Shown here piece by piece: positions 1-9,498 of a stretch of DNA of 42,766 nucleotides. The DNA is taken from contig DVOT01000134.1 in assembly GCA_018713425.1 (NCBI GenBank), positions 1 to 42,766 of the forward strand, in the 5' to 3' direction. Under the pieces are notes generated by a model. The model saw only the letters and a program-made list of their open reading frames with translations, made no database searches and had not been told where the DNA came from. The stretch's first letter is position 1. Every line of letters begins with the position of its first letter. This DNA comes from Alectryocaccomicrobium faecavium (lineage in GTDB: Bacteria; Bacillota; Clostridia; Christensenellales; Aristaeellaceae). A program made the position numbers and the translations under genes.

Positions 1-2
1 TG

Positions 3-917
3 CTCGAAAAGGTGACGGGCATCGACGTGTTCCTCGATGGACACAGCCACACGGAAATTTCTGAGATGGTGGGCGACACTCTGCTGGAGAGCACGGGTCA
101 GTATGGCGAGAACGTGGGCGTCGTGGAATACGACGGTGAGACCTTCTCGGGCCGCTTGATCCCCGCCGCGGAATACGCGGGCAGCGATGAAACCGTGGCC
201 GCGCTGGTAAACGGCGTGGACGCCGAAGTGCAGGAGCAGCTTTCCGCCGTGTTCGCCACCACCGAAGTGGACCTCAATGGCGAGCGTGAACCCGGCGTGC
301 GCACCGAGGAAACCAACCTGGGCGATTTTGCCAGCGACGCGATTCTCTGGCAGGCGCAGCAGTCCGTGGGCGACCAGGTGGTGGCGGCCGTGACCAATGG
401 CGGCGGCATCCGTGCCAGCATCCCGGCGGGCGATATCAGCATGAACGACATGAAGACCGTGTTCCCCTATGGCAACATGGTGGTGACCTTCACCGTGACC
501 GGCGCGGAACTGCTCGAGGCGATTGAAGCTGCCACGGCGTTCCTGCCCGCTTCGTCCGGCGCGTTCCCGCAGGTGGCGGGCATCGTGTTCACGGTGGACA
601 CCAGCGTGGAATATGTGAATGGCGAAATGTATCCGAATTCCACCTATTACGCACCCGCCAACCCCGGCAGCCGCGTGACCATCGAGAGCGTGGGCGGCGA
701 GGCCTTTGATCCCGAGGCGCTGTACACCATCGCCAGCAATGACTTTACCGCCGCGGGTGGCGACACCTATTACGCTTTCGCGTATCCCTATGCGAATTCC
801 GGCATCGATACCGGCGTTTCGCTGGAAGACGCGCTGATCAACTACACCACCGAAGTGCTTGGCGGCGTGGTCGGCGAGGAATACGCGCAGCCCCAGGGCC
901 GCATTACCGTGAAGTAA
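3..917 (+). CDS. 5'-nucleotidase/cyclic phosphodiesterase family protein, C-terminal part
   Basis: The gene is cut by the window start; the frame is open from base 3, so the GTG at 12 is not a start. The visible part begins at the last metal-binding motif of the metallophosphoesterase domain (GHSH) and continues into a full 5'-nucleotidase C-terminal domain, with the substrate-pocket signature NGGGIRASIPAG at about residue 130 and VFPYGNMVV some 25 residues later. The family hydrolyses extracellular nucleotides to nucleosides and phosphate, normally outside the membrane. The protein ends soon after QPQGRITV, with no LPXTG motif or membrane anchor, so it is probably secreted unless an N-terminal anchor lies upstream. 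It could feed the BMP-type nucleoside importer at 12-17 kb, but that link is inference. Confidence 0.9.
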   Translation, partial: LEKVTGIDVFLDGHSHTEISEMVGDTLLESTGQYGENVGVVEYDGETFSGRLIPAAEYAGSDETVAALVNGVDAEVQEQLSAVFATTEVDLNGEREPGVRTEETNLGDFASDAILWQAQQSVGDQVVAAVTNGGGIRASIPAGDISMNDMKTVFPYGNMVVTFTVTGAELLEAIEAATAFLPASSGAFPQVAGIVFTVDTSVEYVNGEMYPNSTYYAPANPGSRVTIESVGGEAFDPEALYTIASNDFTAAGGDTYYAFAYPYANSGIDTGVSLEDALINYTTEVLGGVVGEEYAQPQGRITVK

Positions 918-933
918 AAAATGCTATGCATAG

Positions 934-972
934 GGGGCTGTGAAAAAACCTTTGTTGTTTTTTCACAGCCCC
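934..972. terminator. Bidirectional terminator-like hairpin, copy 1 of a 39-nt element
   Basis: A perfect 16-bp stem (934-949 with 957-972) has a 7-nt loop, CTTTGTT. A-rich and T-rich runs inside the stem and following bases make it usable in both directions. It lies between the stops of two convergent genes (917 and 1003). The reverse complement of 3642-3680 matches it at 36 of 39 positions. Confidence 0.8.
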
Positions 973-1002
973 TTGCATTTTATTTTTTTGTTGAAAAACG
1001 GC

Positions 1003-2484
<1,482 letters not shown>

Positions 2485-2506
2485 AGTAAATCCCCTTCTT
2501 TCTATA

Positions 2507-2535
2507 TTGCAAAAGCTTCCTGTGTGTGATATTAT
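2507..2535 (+). promoter_or_regulatory. Candidate sigma-A promoter for the sugar kinase
   Basis: TTGCAA (2507-2512), a 17-nt spacer, and TATTAT (2530-2535), about 60 nt before the kinase start. Its -10 box overlaps the -10 box of the opposing promoter. Confidence 0.5.
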
Positions 2536-2562
2536 TATAGAAGATTTTAGCGCAATCGGCAA
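2534..2562 (-). promoter_or_regulatory. Sigma-A promoter for the isomerase gene
   Basis: On the minus strand TTGCCG (2562-2557), a 17-nt spacer, and a perfect TATAAT (2539-2534). Transcription would start near 2527, about 43 nt before the chosen ATG. Confidence 0.7.
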
Positions 2563-2595
2563 GAGGGGAATTCAAAAAAATGGAGGGAATTTTGC

Positions 2596-3618
2596 ATGGG
2601 TAAGGTAGTGTGCTTTGGGGAAATCATGATGCGGCTCAACCCGGAAGGATACAAGCGCTTTGTGCAGGCGAGCGCCTTTGAGGCCAGCTACGCGGGCGGC
2701 GAGGCGAATGTGGCGGTTTCGCTGGCGAATTATGGCATCCCCGCCAGCTATGTCACCAAGGTGCCCGCGCACGAAATCGGCCAGTGCGCGGTGAACGAAC
2801 TGCGCCGCTTTGGCGTGGATACGGAGAGCATCGTGCGCGGCGGTCCGCGGCTGGGCATCTATTTTTGCGAAAAGGGCGCTTCGCAGCGCGGCTCCAAGGT
2901 GATTTACGACCGGGCCGGTTCGTCCATCGCCCTGGCAAAGCGGGAAGATTTCGATTGGAGCAAGATTTTGGAAGGCGCGGATTGGTTCCACTTCACGGGC
3001 ATCACCCCCGCGCTGGGCGGCGAGCTGCCCGAAATTTGCCTGGACGCGCTGAAAATGGCCCGCGCGCGCGGCATCCGCGTGAGTTGCGATCTCAACTACC
3101 GCAAAAAGCTGTGGTCGCGCGAGCGCGCTGGCGAGGTCATGGCGCAGCTCATGCCCTATGTGGATGTGATCATCGCCAACGAGGAGGACGCGGCGGACGT
3201 GTTCGGCATCCGCGCTGAGGGTACGGACGTGAACGCGGGCGTGATCAACCGCGAGGGGTACATTTCCGTGGCGCGCCAGCTTTCCGAGCGGTTTGGCGCA
3301 AAGCGCGTGGCCATCACGCTGCGCGGCAGCATTTCCGCCAGCGAAAACGATTGGGCGGGCATGCTGTATGAAAATGGGCAAGCGTATTTCTCCCGGCAGT
3401 ACCGCATCCACATCGTCGACCGCGTGGGCGGTGGAGATAGCTTTGGCGGCGGTTTGATCTACGCGAGCCTGAAAAATCTCGACCCGCAGGCGAGCATCGA
3501 GTTTGCTGTGGCCGCTTCGTGCCTGAAGCAGTCCATTGAACTGGATTTCAACCATGTGAGCGTGGAAGAAGTGCTCGCTTTGGCTGGCGGCAACGCCAGC
3601 GGCCGCGTGCAGCGCTAA
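2596..3618 (+). CDS. PfkB-family sugar kinase, 2-keto-3-deoxygluconate kinase-like
   Basis: A 340-residue ribokinase/PfkB-fold kinase. The N-terminus (VVCFGEIMMRLNP) and the AGGEANVAVSLA motif at about residues 33-44 resemble KdgK. The C-terminal PfkB signature DRVGGGDSFGGGL at about 275-287 contains the catalytic Asp and anion hole (GGGD). KdgK phosphorylates 2-keto-3-deoxygluconate with ATP, but the family also contains fructokinase-like members, so the substrate is an inference. The start follows TGGAGGG with an 8-nt spacer. It is divergent from the isomerase at 1003-2484. Confidence 0.82.
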   Translation: MGKVVCFGEIMMRLNPEGYKRFVQASAFEASYAGGEANVAVSLANYGIPASYVTKVPAHEIGQCAVNELRRFGVDTESIVRGGPRLGIYFCEKGASQRGSKVIYDRAGSSIALAKREDFDWSKILEGADWFHFTGITPALGGELPEICLDALKMARARGIRVSCDLNYRKKLWSRERAGEVMAQLMPYVDVIIANEEDAADVFGIRAEGTDVNAGVINREGYISVARQLSERFGAKRVAITLRGSISASENDWAGMLYENGQAYFSRQYRIHIVDRVGGGDSFGGGLIYASLKNLDPQASIEFAVAASCLKQSIELDFNHVSVEEVLALAGGNASGRVQR

Positions 3619-3641
3619 GATAGGGCGGAAATGCCGAGATG

Positions 3642-3680
3642 GGGGCTGTGAAAGAACAACAAAAGTTCTTTCACAGCCCC
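3642..3680. terminator. Bidirectional terminator-like hairpin, copy 2 of the 39-nt element (inverted)
   Basis: A 16-bp perfect stem (3642-3657 with 3665-3680) and a 7-nt loop between convergent genes. Read on the minus strand it differs from 934-972 at only three positions. Two of those are partners in one base pair (A-T to G-C) and the third is in the loop. Confidence 0.8.
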
Positions 3681-3695
3681 TTGGATTTTGGAAAT

Positions 3696-4580
3696 TTATG
3701 CATTTTGCGCGCATTTTCGCACGCGGAGGGCGTTTTCCAGCAAAACAAATTTGGCCACATCGCAGGGGATCAGTTCGCCATCCAGGTTCACCGTCATGCC
3801 GGGGCAATGGATGGTGAGAGCTTTGCAGCGCGTGACGTGCGCCAGGGGCAAGCGCGCATGGGTGCCGGAAATAAAGCGAGGCAAAAGCGTGGCGATTTTC
3901 AAGCGGCTGTCGATGCCGTCCACGGCGATGGCGTCCAGCAAGCCATCGTCGATTACGGCGTCGGGCACGGCTTTCATGCCGCCGCCGATGTATTGCCCGT
4001 TGCCGATGGAGAGAATGGTTAGGCGCATATCGGTTTCCAGGCCCCCGTCAAAGGAAACGCGCGCGCACAGAGGGGAAAAGCGAAACAGCGCGGCGATCAC
4101 GCCGCACAGATAGGGCAGGATTCCGCGCCCCAGGCGCTTAAAGCGAACCGTTTGCCGCAGCACTTCCACATCGAAGCCGATGCCGGAAACGTTGGCGAAA
4201 ACGTGGTCGTTCATGCGTCCCAAGTCAATGCGCCCCGGGGCCGCGCTGAGCTGCGCCTCCAGTGCCGCGAGGGGTTCTTTCGGCAAACGCATGGCCTTGG
4301 CGAAGTCGTTCCCCGTGCCGCAGGGAACCAGGAGGCAGGTGACATCGCTTAGCGCCAGGCCGTTGACCACTTCGTTGAGCGTGCCGTCCCCGCCCAGCAC
4401 GGCGACAGCTTCCGCCCCCTCCCGCACGAAATCCCGGCACAGCGCCTCGGCATCGCCGGGCGCCTGGGTCACGAAAGAGCGGTATTCGATGCCGCGGCTT
4501 TCCAAAAGCGCGCGCACCCGCTCATGCGTGCGCTGCGCCAGCCCGTTTCCCGCGATGGGGTTTACCACCAGAGTTAGCAT
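3696..4580 (-). CDS. Diacylglycerol kinase family lipid kinase (YegS/DgkB-like)
   Basis: A 294-residue soluble lipid kinase. It carries the nucleotide-binding motif GGDGTLNEVVNG at about residue 63, PCGTGNDFA at about 86, and the C-terminal NLDGE motif of the DagK fold. Family members phosphorylate diacylglycerol or related lipids with ATP at the membrane face, recycling lipid from lipoteichoic acid synthesis in Gram-positives. The start is preceded by GGAGATGA. The gene has its own promoter at 4637-4666, so it need not depend on the ger operon upstream. Confidence 0.88.
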   Translation of the reverse strand: MLTLVVNPIAGNGLAQRTHERVRALLESRGIEYRSFVTQAPGDAEALCRDFVREGAEAVAVLGGDGTLNEVVNGLALSDVTCLLVPCGTGNDFAKAMRLPKEPLAALEAQLSAAPGRIDLGRMNDHVFANVSGIGFDVEVLRQTVRFKRLGRGILPYLCGVIAALFRFSPLCARVSFDGGLETDMRLTILSIGNGQYIGGGMKAVPDAVIDDGLLDAIAVDGIDSRLKIATLLPRFISGTHARLPLAHVTRCKALTIHCPGMTVNLDGELIPCDVAKFVLLENALRVRKCAQNA

Positions 4581-4636
4581 GCTTGCTCATCTCCGCCCAT
4601 TGTGCCCGTATTTGTTGGGTTCTTTACATGATGTTT

Positions 4637-4666
4637 AGTATAAACGTTCGAGGCGGTTTCTGTCAA
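4637..4666 (-). promoter_or_regulatory. Sigma-A promoter for the lipid kinase
   Basis: On the minus strand a perfect TTGACA (4666-4661), an 18-nt spacer, and TATACT (4642-4637). The start codon is about 57 nt downstream of the -10 box. Confidence 0.65.
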
Positions 4667-4711
4667 GCCCGGCGCGGCAATTTTTGCGTTTTCATGGGAT
4701 GGACGGCGGAC

Positions 4712-5914
4712 CTACATTATGATATGCACGTCCAGGGCGAGAGCGGCCTGCGCAAAGCGTTCAGGCCAGAGAAATGCGCTCCATTCGGGCACGGTGTCAA
4801 ACTGGCTGGCGGCGAGCAGGGCAAAGCCAAAGGGATCCGTTTGCAGGGATTGGCAAGTGGTGATCAATCCGGTTAGGTCGCTGAAAAATTTTTCGCGCAC
4901 TTTCTGTGGATCGGGCGCACTGGTCAGTGGCTTTACGGTTAGGCGGATATCAACGTGCAGGGTAACGGCGCCATCCTGCGCAATGTCCACGCCCATATGG
5001 AGGCCCGCACGTTCCAGCAGTATGTTTTTTTCCTCCGCAAAATAAACCATTTCATCCGTCGTACCTGTGAGCAGGTTCAAGATCTGGGTTTGTGCGCCAT
5101 CGAGCGTGCCCACCATCACACCGTTTTTTAAAAGGGCGGCTCCCATATATTCGTTCCGCGCCAAGCCTGTGTGTGGCAAGGAACCAGGATAGCTTTCGCC
5201 TACGTTGTCTGGCGCAACATTGCGGTAGTGCTCCTGATCCGGCGTGGCCGCGTAGATCGCCACAGGATCGTGGTATATCGATTGTGAAAGATAGTATACT
5301 CTGGAAAGTTCGGCAAGTGGAATGTAGCCCTGGCGCTGATAGTTGTCCAGCATGGCGCTCACGCTGGAACTCAGCCGCGTGCCGATTTCTGGCCGCTGCG
5401 ATTCTAAAAAAGCCGCTGCCTCCCCGGCGCAAACGATCAATTGCGGCGCGTGATAGATTTCATAGGTGTGCATCAATTCGGTGAGGATTTCTGGAAAAAC
5501 CGGCGAGGAGGCAATCCTTTGGGAGGCCACGAAGGAGACCATTTGCCGGTAATCCAGCTCCCGGGGCGTGGTGGCCTGTAGGAGCACCAAAGCTTCCAAA
5601 AAGGTGTGCGCTGTGGCGGTGGAAACCACATAGGAATCCATGCCGCTTTCCCCGTCCGCGCTTCCAGACGAGCCGGTGATGGAAGGAATTTGGATGCTCA
5701 CCACGCAATTGTTGTTGTCGTTGGTGTCCACGCCCATGGAGATGACGTAGGCGCGGTGTTCCGGCTGGTGTGAGGGGGCGCAACCGCTCAGCGAAAACAG
5801 CAGCGCCGCGGGCAGCAGCGCGAATGCTATAAGCCTCGGCAGGCACGCCAAAGCTCGGCAGGCGCGTCCATTGCCGCGCTTGAATGCTACTTGGGGGAAT
5901 TTTGGGGCGCGCAT
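4712..5914 (-). CDS. Spore germination receptor subunit C, Ger(x)C-type lipoprotein
   Basis: A 400-residue lipoprotein. A signal peptide with a basic N-region and hydrophobic core ends in the lipobox LSGC at about residue 44, so the mature protein should be anchored on the outer face of the inner membrane. The body matches the GerAC family, with RAYVISMGVD after the lipobox and a Gly/Val-rich TGLARNEYMGAALLKNG segment. The ATG at 5914 was chosen because AAAGGAGGATC precedes it; the longer open frame upstream is antisense-like GC-rich sequence inside gerB. It overlaps the end of gerB by 28 nt, the usual A-B-C order. Confidence 0.88.
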   Translation of the reverse strand: MRAPKFPQVAFKRGNGRACRALACLPRLIAFALLPAALLFSLSGCAPSHQPEHRAYVISMGVDTNDNNNCVVSIQIPSITGSSGSADGESGMDSYVVSTATAHTFLEALVLLQATTPRELDYRQMVSFVASQRIASSPVFPEILTELMHTYEIYHAPQLIVCAGEAAAFLESQRPEIGTRLSSSVSAMLDNYQRQGYIPLAELSRVYYLSQSIYHDPVAIYAATPDQEHYRNVAPDNVGESYPGSLPHTGLARNEYMGAALLKNGVMVGTLDGAQTQILNLLTGTTDEMVYFAEEKNILLERAGLHMGVDIAQDGAVTLHVDIRLTVKPLTSAPDPQKVREKFFSDLTGLITTCQSLQTDPFGFALLAASQFDTVPEWSAFLWPERFAQAALALDVHIIM

Positions 5915-6993
5915 GGGGACGATCCTCCTTTGCGGATGCCGCCGATGGCCGCGGCGAGCAGCAAAATGACGCCGGTGCCCGCCGCTTGCCAGGGTGCGAG
6001 CATCTGCACGATGGGTTGTTCGGCCAGGCGGAACCCGGCGATGAGTGCCGTCGCGAACGTGCAAAGCCCTGTGGCGAGCGAAAATGGGCATGGGGGCACA
6101 GCCGCCTGCAAAAGGCGTGCGGCGGCGAACAGCGAAAATCCTTGCGCGCACAAGAGCGCGCCATACCACAGCGCTACATAGGGCAGCTGCAGATAGGTGG
6201 GCGACGAACCGTTGGAGAGCAAAAGGCGCAGGCGGAAGACGCGGCTCTGGGGCACAGAAAACACATTGGCTTCTAGCATGAGGGCCAACGCGGCCCAAAG
6301 GGCGGCGATCAATACGGCGGCGCTGCAAATGGCGGGTATGAGCCACGGTTTGGCGCGCCGCTCGCGCTGGGCATACCCAGTCTGCTTGCCGGATTGCACC
6401 AGCCAAAGCGCGGCAATGGGCGCCAGCGCGCCCGCGACTTTTCCGCCGCCCTGCAGGATGGCGGGCCAACCCATGCCCAGCACAGGCGCCAGACGCGCGG
6501 GTTGGTAATCGTCCAAATGTACGCCGAGGATCAGCGCGATTAGCAGCGGGGCAAAGCGCAGGAATACGCCCGCCGCGCCGCCTACGCCGTTTGCTCCGGC
6601 GAGCACTACCAGCGCGGCGGCGATCAGCGCGGGCAGCACTGCCCAAAAAGGGGCGGTGAGCCGATGCTCTTCGTATATGGAAGAGGCCATCAGCATGCGC
6701 GCCACCGCGGCGGTTTCATAGAGCATGTTCATCGCTAGTAGCGCCAGCGCAATTTTGGCGGCTGCCGGGCCCATGCAGGCGGCGAGGGCTTCTTCCGGCT
6801 CTGCGTGCGGATATAGGCGCGCGATGGCGTACAGGGCTGCCAGGGTGGGCAGGGAAAACGCGCCGCCCGCCAAAACGCCCAGCCAGCCCGCGCCCAGCAG
6901 CTCAGGGGAATCGATGTACGCGGCGAAGAACGCGCGCACGCCCAGGCAAACGATGCCCAGCGTGGCCGCGCTGCGATAGGATAACCGGTTCAT
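5887..6993 (-). CDS. Spore germination receptor subunit B, GerAB/APC-family membrane protein
   Basis: A 368-residue polytopic membrane protein with about ten hydrophobic segments, of the GerAB branch of the amino acid/polyamine/organocation transporter superfamily. In the receptor this subunit is thought to bind the germinant. The start ATG at 6993 overlaps the gerA stop by 4 nt (ATGA) and follows AAGGAG, so it is translationally coupled. The charged NGSSPTYLQ loop before a late transmembrane segment is typical. Sequence cannot show which nutrient it senses. Confidence 0.87.
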   Translation of the reverse strand: MNRLSYRSAATLGIVCLGVRAFFAAYIDSPELLGAGWLGVLAGGAFSLPTLAALYAIARLYPHAEPEEALAACMGPAAAKIALALLAMNMLYETAAVARMLMASSIYEEHRLTAPFWAVLPALIAAALVVLAGANGVGGAAGVFLRFAPLLIALILGVHLDDYQPARLAPVLGMGWPAILQGGGKVAGALAPIAALWLVQSGKQTGYAQRERRAKPWLIPAICSAAVLIAALWAALALMLEANVFSVPQSRVFRLRLLLSNGSSPTYLQLPYVALWYGALLCAQGFSLFAAARLLQAAVPPCPFSLATGLCTFATALIAGFRLAEQPIVQMLAPWQAAGTGVILLLAAAIGGIRKGGSSPCAPQNSPK

Positions 6994-8486
6994 TTTTGCT
7001 CCTTTTTCAGCCAACTGCCGCCCTCGGCATAGAAATTCAGCCGTCGTTGCAGCCAAATGGGCAAGCGGGCGATGATATCCGGATTGTGCGGCCGCCAAGG
7101 CGCGACGGGTGCGAGGAAGGGAATGCCAAAGCAATCCACCGCGCCCAGCCGGCCAAATAGCACAAAAGAGGCGAGGAGGATGCCATACAGCCCCATAATG
7201 GCGGCGGCGGCGATGAACAGCAGGCGCAGAATTTCGATGCCCACGCCCATGGAGTAATTGGGCACCACGTAGTTCCCCAGGCCGGTGAGCGCCACGATGA
7301 TGATCAAAATGGGGCTGATGAGGGAAGCCGATACGGCGGCCTGCCCCAGGATTAGCGCGCCCACAATGCCGAGCGCGGAACCGATTTGCGAAGGGATACG
7401 CGTGCCTGCCTCGTTGATCAAAAAGAACGCGAACTCCATAAACAGCACTTCCGCCAGCACGGAAAAAGGCACGTCCACGCGGGTTTCGGCAATGGAGGTC
7501 AATAGCTTGAGCGGGATCATATGTGAATGGTTGGTGGATACGGCGATGTACATGGCGGGCAGATAGAGCGCCACGAGGATGCCCAGCAGGCGGATGATGC
7601 GCAAAAATGTGCCGTATTGCCAGCGCATGAAGGAATCGTCCGATGCGTGGATCAAATCAAACAGGGTCACGGGCAAGATCAGCGCGTAGGGCGCGTTGTC
7701 CATCAGGAGAGCGATTTGCCCGCCCGTGAGCGCTGCCACCGTCCTGTCCGGCCGTTCGGTTTGCAAAATTTGCGGAAAAATCAAAAAAGGCCGCGGCTCC
7801 AGCAGTTGCGCGAGGCTGCCGCAATTGAGCACGTGCGCTTCGCCGATGGCAGCGATCTTTTCGCGCACGCGGTTTACGACGGTTTCGTTCGCCACGCCGT
7901 CGAGATATACCATGGCGCAGCGCGTGGAAATTTTTGTGCCCACGTCCATGAATTCGGTGATCAATTCCGGGGAACGCAAATAGCGCCGCACCAGGGTGAG
8001 ATTGGTGCGCAGGTTTTCCACAAAGCCCTCCTGCGAGCCGATCACCACGGCCTCTGTGCGGGGATTCATCACGGGGCGCATCTCATATTTGCGGGAATCG
8101 AGCAGGATGGCCTCGCCGCATCCTTCCAGGAAGATGGCCGTTTGGCCGCTTAGCAATTCTTTGACTAGCTCGTCCAAAGACTGGGAGAGCTTTCCCTGGT
8201 TGATGGGCACGGCGGCTTTCAGGAGATAGCCGGCGCGCTTGCCGGGCGAAATCCGGCTGGCGGGGCGGTGCTCCATGAGCGGGCGCAAGATATAATCGTC
8301 CAAAAAATCGCCCCCGGCCATGCCTTCTATGAACATGGCGCAGGCGGGCGCTTCCAGGCACACAAACTCACGCGCGACAAAATCCTTGTTTTTGTCCGCG
8401 TGCAACATGGCGCGCATGGCCGCTATATTTTCTTCCAGAACCGGGGATACGGATTTTTCCCGTTCCATTTCGCTCACCGCATTCAC
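6990..8486 (-). CDS. Spore germination receptor subunit A, GerA family
   Basis: A 498-residue GerA-family protein of the spore inner membrane. A soluble N-terminal half contains the signature VVIGSQEGFVENLRTNLTLV at about residue 147. A conserved block around ERPDRTVAALTGGQ and MDNAPYALILPVTLFD leads into four or five C-terminal transmembrane segments. The start is GTG at 8486. A second in-frame GTG at 8477 has the better ribosome site (GAGGTGA, 5-nt gap), and ATG 8468 is also possible. First gene of the gerABC operon, with a sigma-G-like promoter upstream. Confidence 0.92.
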   Translation of the reverse strand: MNAVSEMEREKSVSPVLEENIAAMRAMLHADKNKDFVAREFVCLEAPACAMFIEGMAGGDFLDDYILRPLMEHRPASRISPGKRAGYLLKAAVPINQGKLSQSLDELVKELLSGQTAIFLEGCGEAILLDSRKYEMRPVMNPRTEAVVIGSQEGFVENLRTNLTLVRRYLRSPELITEFMDVGTKISTRCAMVYLDGVANETVVNRVREKIAAIGEAHVLNCGSLAQLLEPRPFLIFPQILQTERPDRTVAALTGGQIALLMDNAPYALILPVTLFDLIHASDDSFMRWQYGTFLRIIRLLGILVALYLPAMYIAVSTNHSHMIPLKLLTSIAETRVDVPFSVLAEVLFMEFAFFLINEAGTRIPSQIGSALGIVGALILGQAAVSASLISPILIIIVALTGLGNYVVPNYSMGVGIEILRLLFIAAAAIMGLYGILLASFVLFGRLGAVDCFGIPFLAPVAPWRPHNPDIIARLPIWLQRRLNFYAEGGSWLKKEQK

Positions 8487-8533
8487 CTCGCAAGCCTCTT
8501 TGCGCTCCGCAAAATGGGATGGCGCATCGCTCT

Positions 8534-8562
8534 CAGTATGCGCAAAACGCGATGAGGTATGC
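8534..8562 (-). promoter_or_regulatory. Candidate forespore sigma-G promoter of the ger operon
   Basis: On the minus strand GCATA (8562-8558), a 17-nt spacer, and CATACTG (8540-8534). This is close to the known sigma-G pattern (GMATR, 17-18 nt, CATWCTA). Transcription would start about 40 nt before the gerA start, as expected for a receptor operon made in the forespore. Confidence 0.55.
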
Positions 8563-8695
8563 GGCTATGTTGTGAATTTGCGCGGCACGCACTTGGGAGC
8601 GCCGCTGGTTGGCAAAATGGACAAAAAAAGAAGGCGCTCTCGCGTGGCTGATGCGCAGCCTTTGCCGTCGCCAAACAGTTTCTTCGCAATGAGCC

Positions 8696-8721
8696 GCCCG
8701 CAAACCGGTTGGCTTGCGGGC
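8696..8721. terminator. Hairpin downstream of the SDR gene, possible terminator
   Basis: GCCCGCAA pairs with TTGCGGGC, and an inner CC/GG pair closes a GGTT loop with one mismatch. No T-run follows in the minus direction, so termination is uncertain. It separates the SDR gene from the ger operon. Confidence 0.4.
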
Positions 8722-8730
8722 GAGCAAAAT

Positions 8731-9486
8731 TTATATGGTGGTTAGCTTCATCAGCCAGTTGTGCGGCAGAAGCTTGGCCAGCACGCGATAGACCTTATAG
8801 AGCACCTTGCCGGTGTACACCGCCTTGCCTTTCAGCGCGCGCTCCACGGATTTGCGCACGACCAATTCGGGCTGGATGCGGGGCAGGTGATTGAACGAGG
8901 TCTTTTTCTCAGCGATGCCCGCGATGGAGAGAAATTCCGTGTCCATGGGGCAAGGGCAAACGGCCAGCACGTTGACGCCACGGGACTTTAGTTCGCAGCG
9001 CAGCGCTTTGGAGAGGCTAAAGACGTAGGCCTTTGTGGAGCTATACACGCTCATGTTGGGCGTGGGCACAAAGGCCGCGATGGAGCACACCTCCACAATC
9101 GCGCCGCCCTTTTGCATATAGGGCAGGGCGATCTGCGTGACCGCGGTGAGCGCACGGCAATTCAAATCGACCATGCCATATTGTTCTTCCAGCGGGATGC
9201 TGGCGAACGCGCCATATTTGCCATAGCCCGCGTTGCAGATAAGCAGGCGGATTTCCGGCTTGTCCTTGCGGAACTGCGCGGAAATGGCCGCGTAGCTCTC
9301 GTCTTGGGTCAAATCCAAAGGCAGGATCACGGCGTCGCGGTGCAGTTCGCGCTTGAGCGCCTCCAGCCGCTCTTCCCGCCGGGCGATGAAATAGAACCGG
9401 TCAATTTCCGGGTGCGTACGCGCGATATAGCGCGCGTATTCCTGCCCCAACCCGGAAGAAGCGCCGGTGATCACGGCACAGGGCAT
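8731..9486 (-). CDS. Short-chain dehydrogenase/reductase (SDR) family protein
   Basis: A 251-residue classical SDR. It has the cofactor motif TGASSGLG at residues 7-14, the NAGYG motif at 85-89, a candidate catalytic Ser at 135, and the YSSTK catalytic pair Tyr148/Lys152. It should reduce or oxidise a carbonyl or hydroxyl using NAD(P)(H). The C-terminal tail of about 60 residues is basic and hydrophobic, so membrane association is possible. It lies 12 nt downstream of the TIM-barrel gene in the same direction and is probably co-transcribed. Substrate unknown. Confidence 0.85.
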   Translation of the reverse strand: MPCAVITGASSGLGQEYARYIARTHPEIDRFYFIARREERLEALKRELHRDAVILPLDLTQDESYAAISAQFRKDKPEIRLLICNAGYGKYGAFASIPLEEQYGMVDLNCRALTAVTQIALPYMQKGGAIVEVCSIAAFVPTPNMSVYSSTKAYVFSLSKALRCELKSRGVNVLAVCPCPMDTEFLSIAGIAEKKTSFNHLPRIQPELVVRKSVERALKGKAVYTGKVLYKVYRVLAKLLPHNWLMKLTTI

Positions 9487-9498
9487 GAATGTTCCCCC

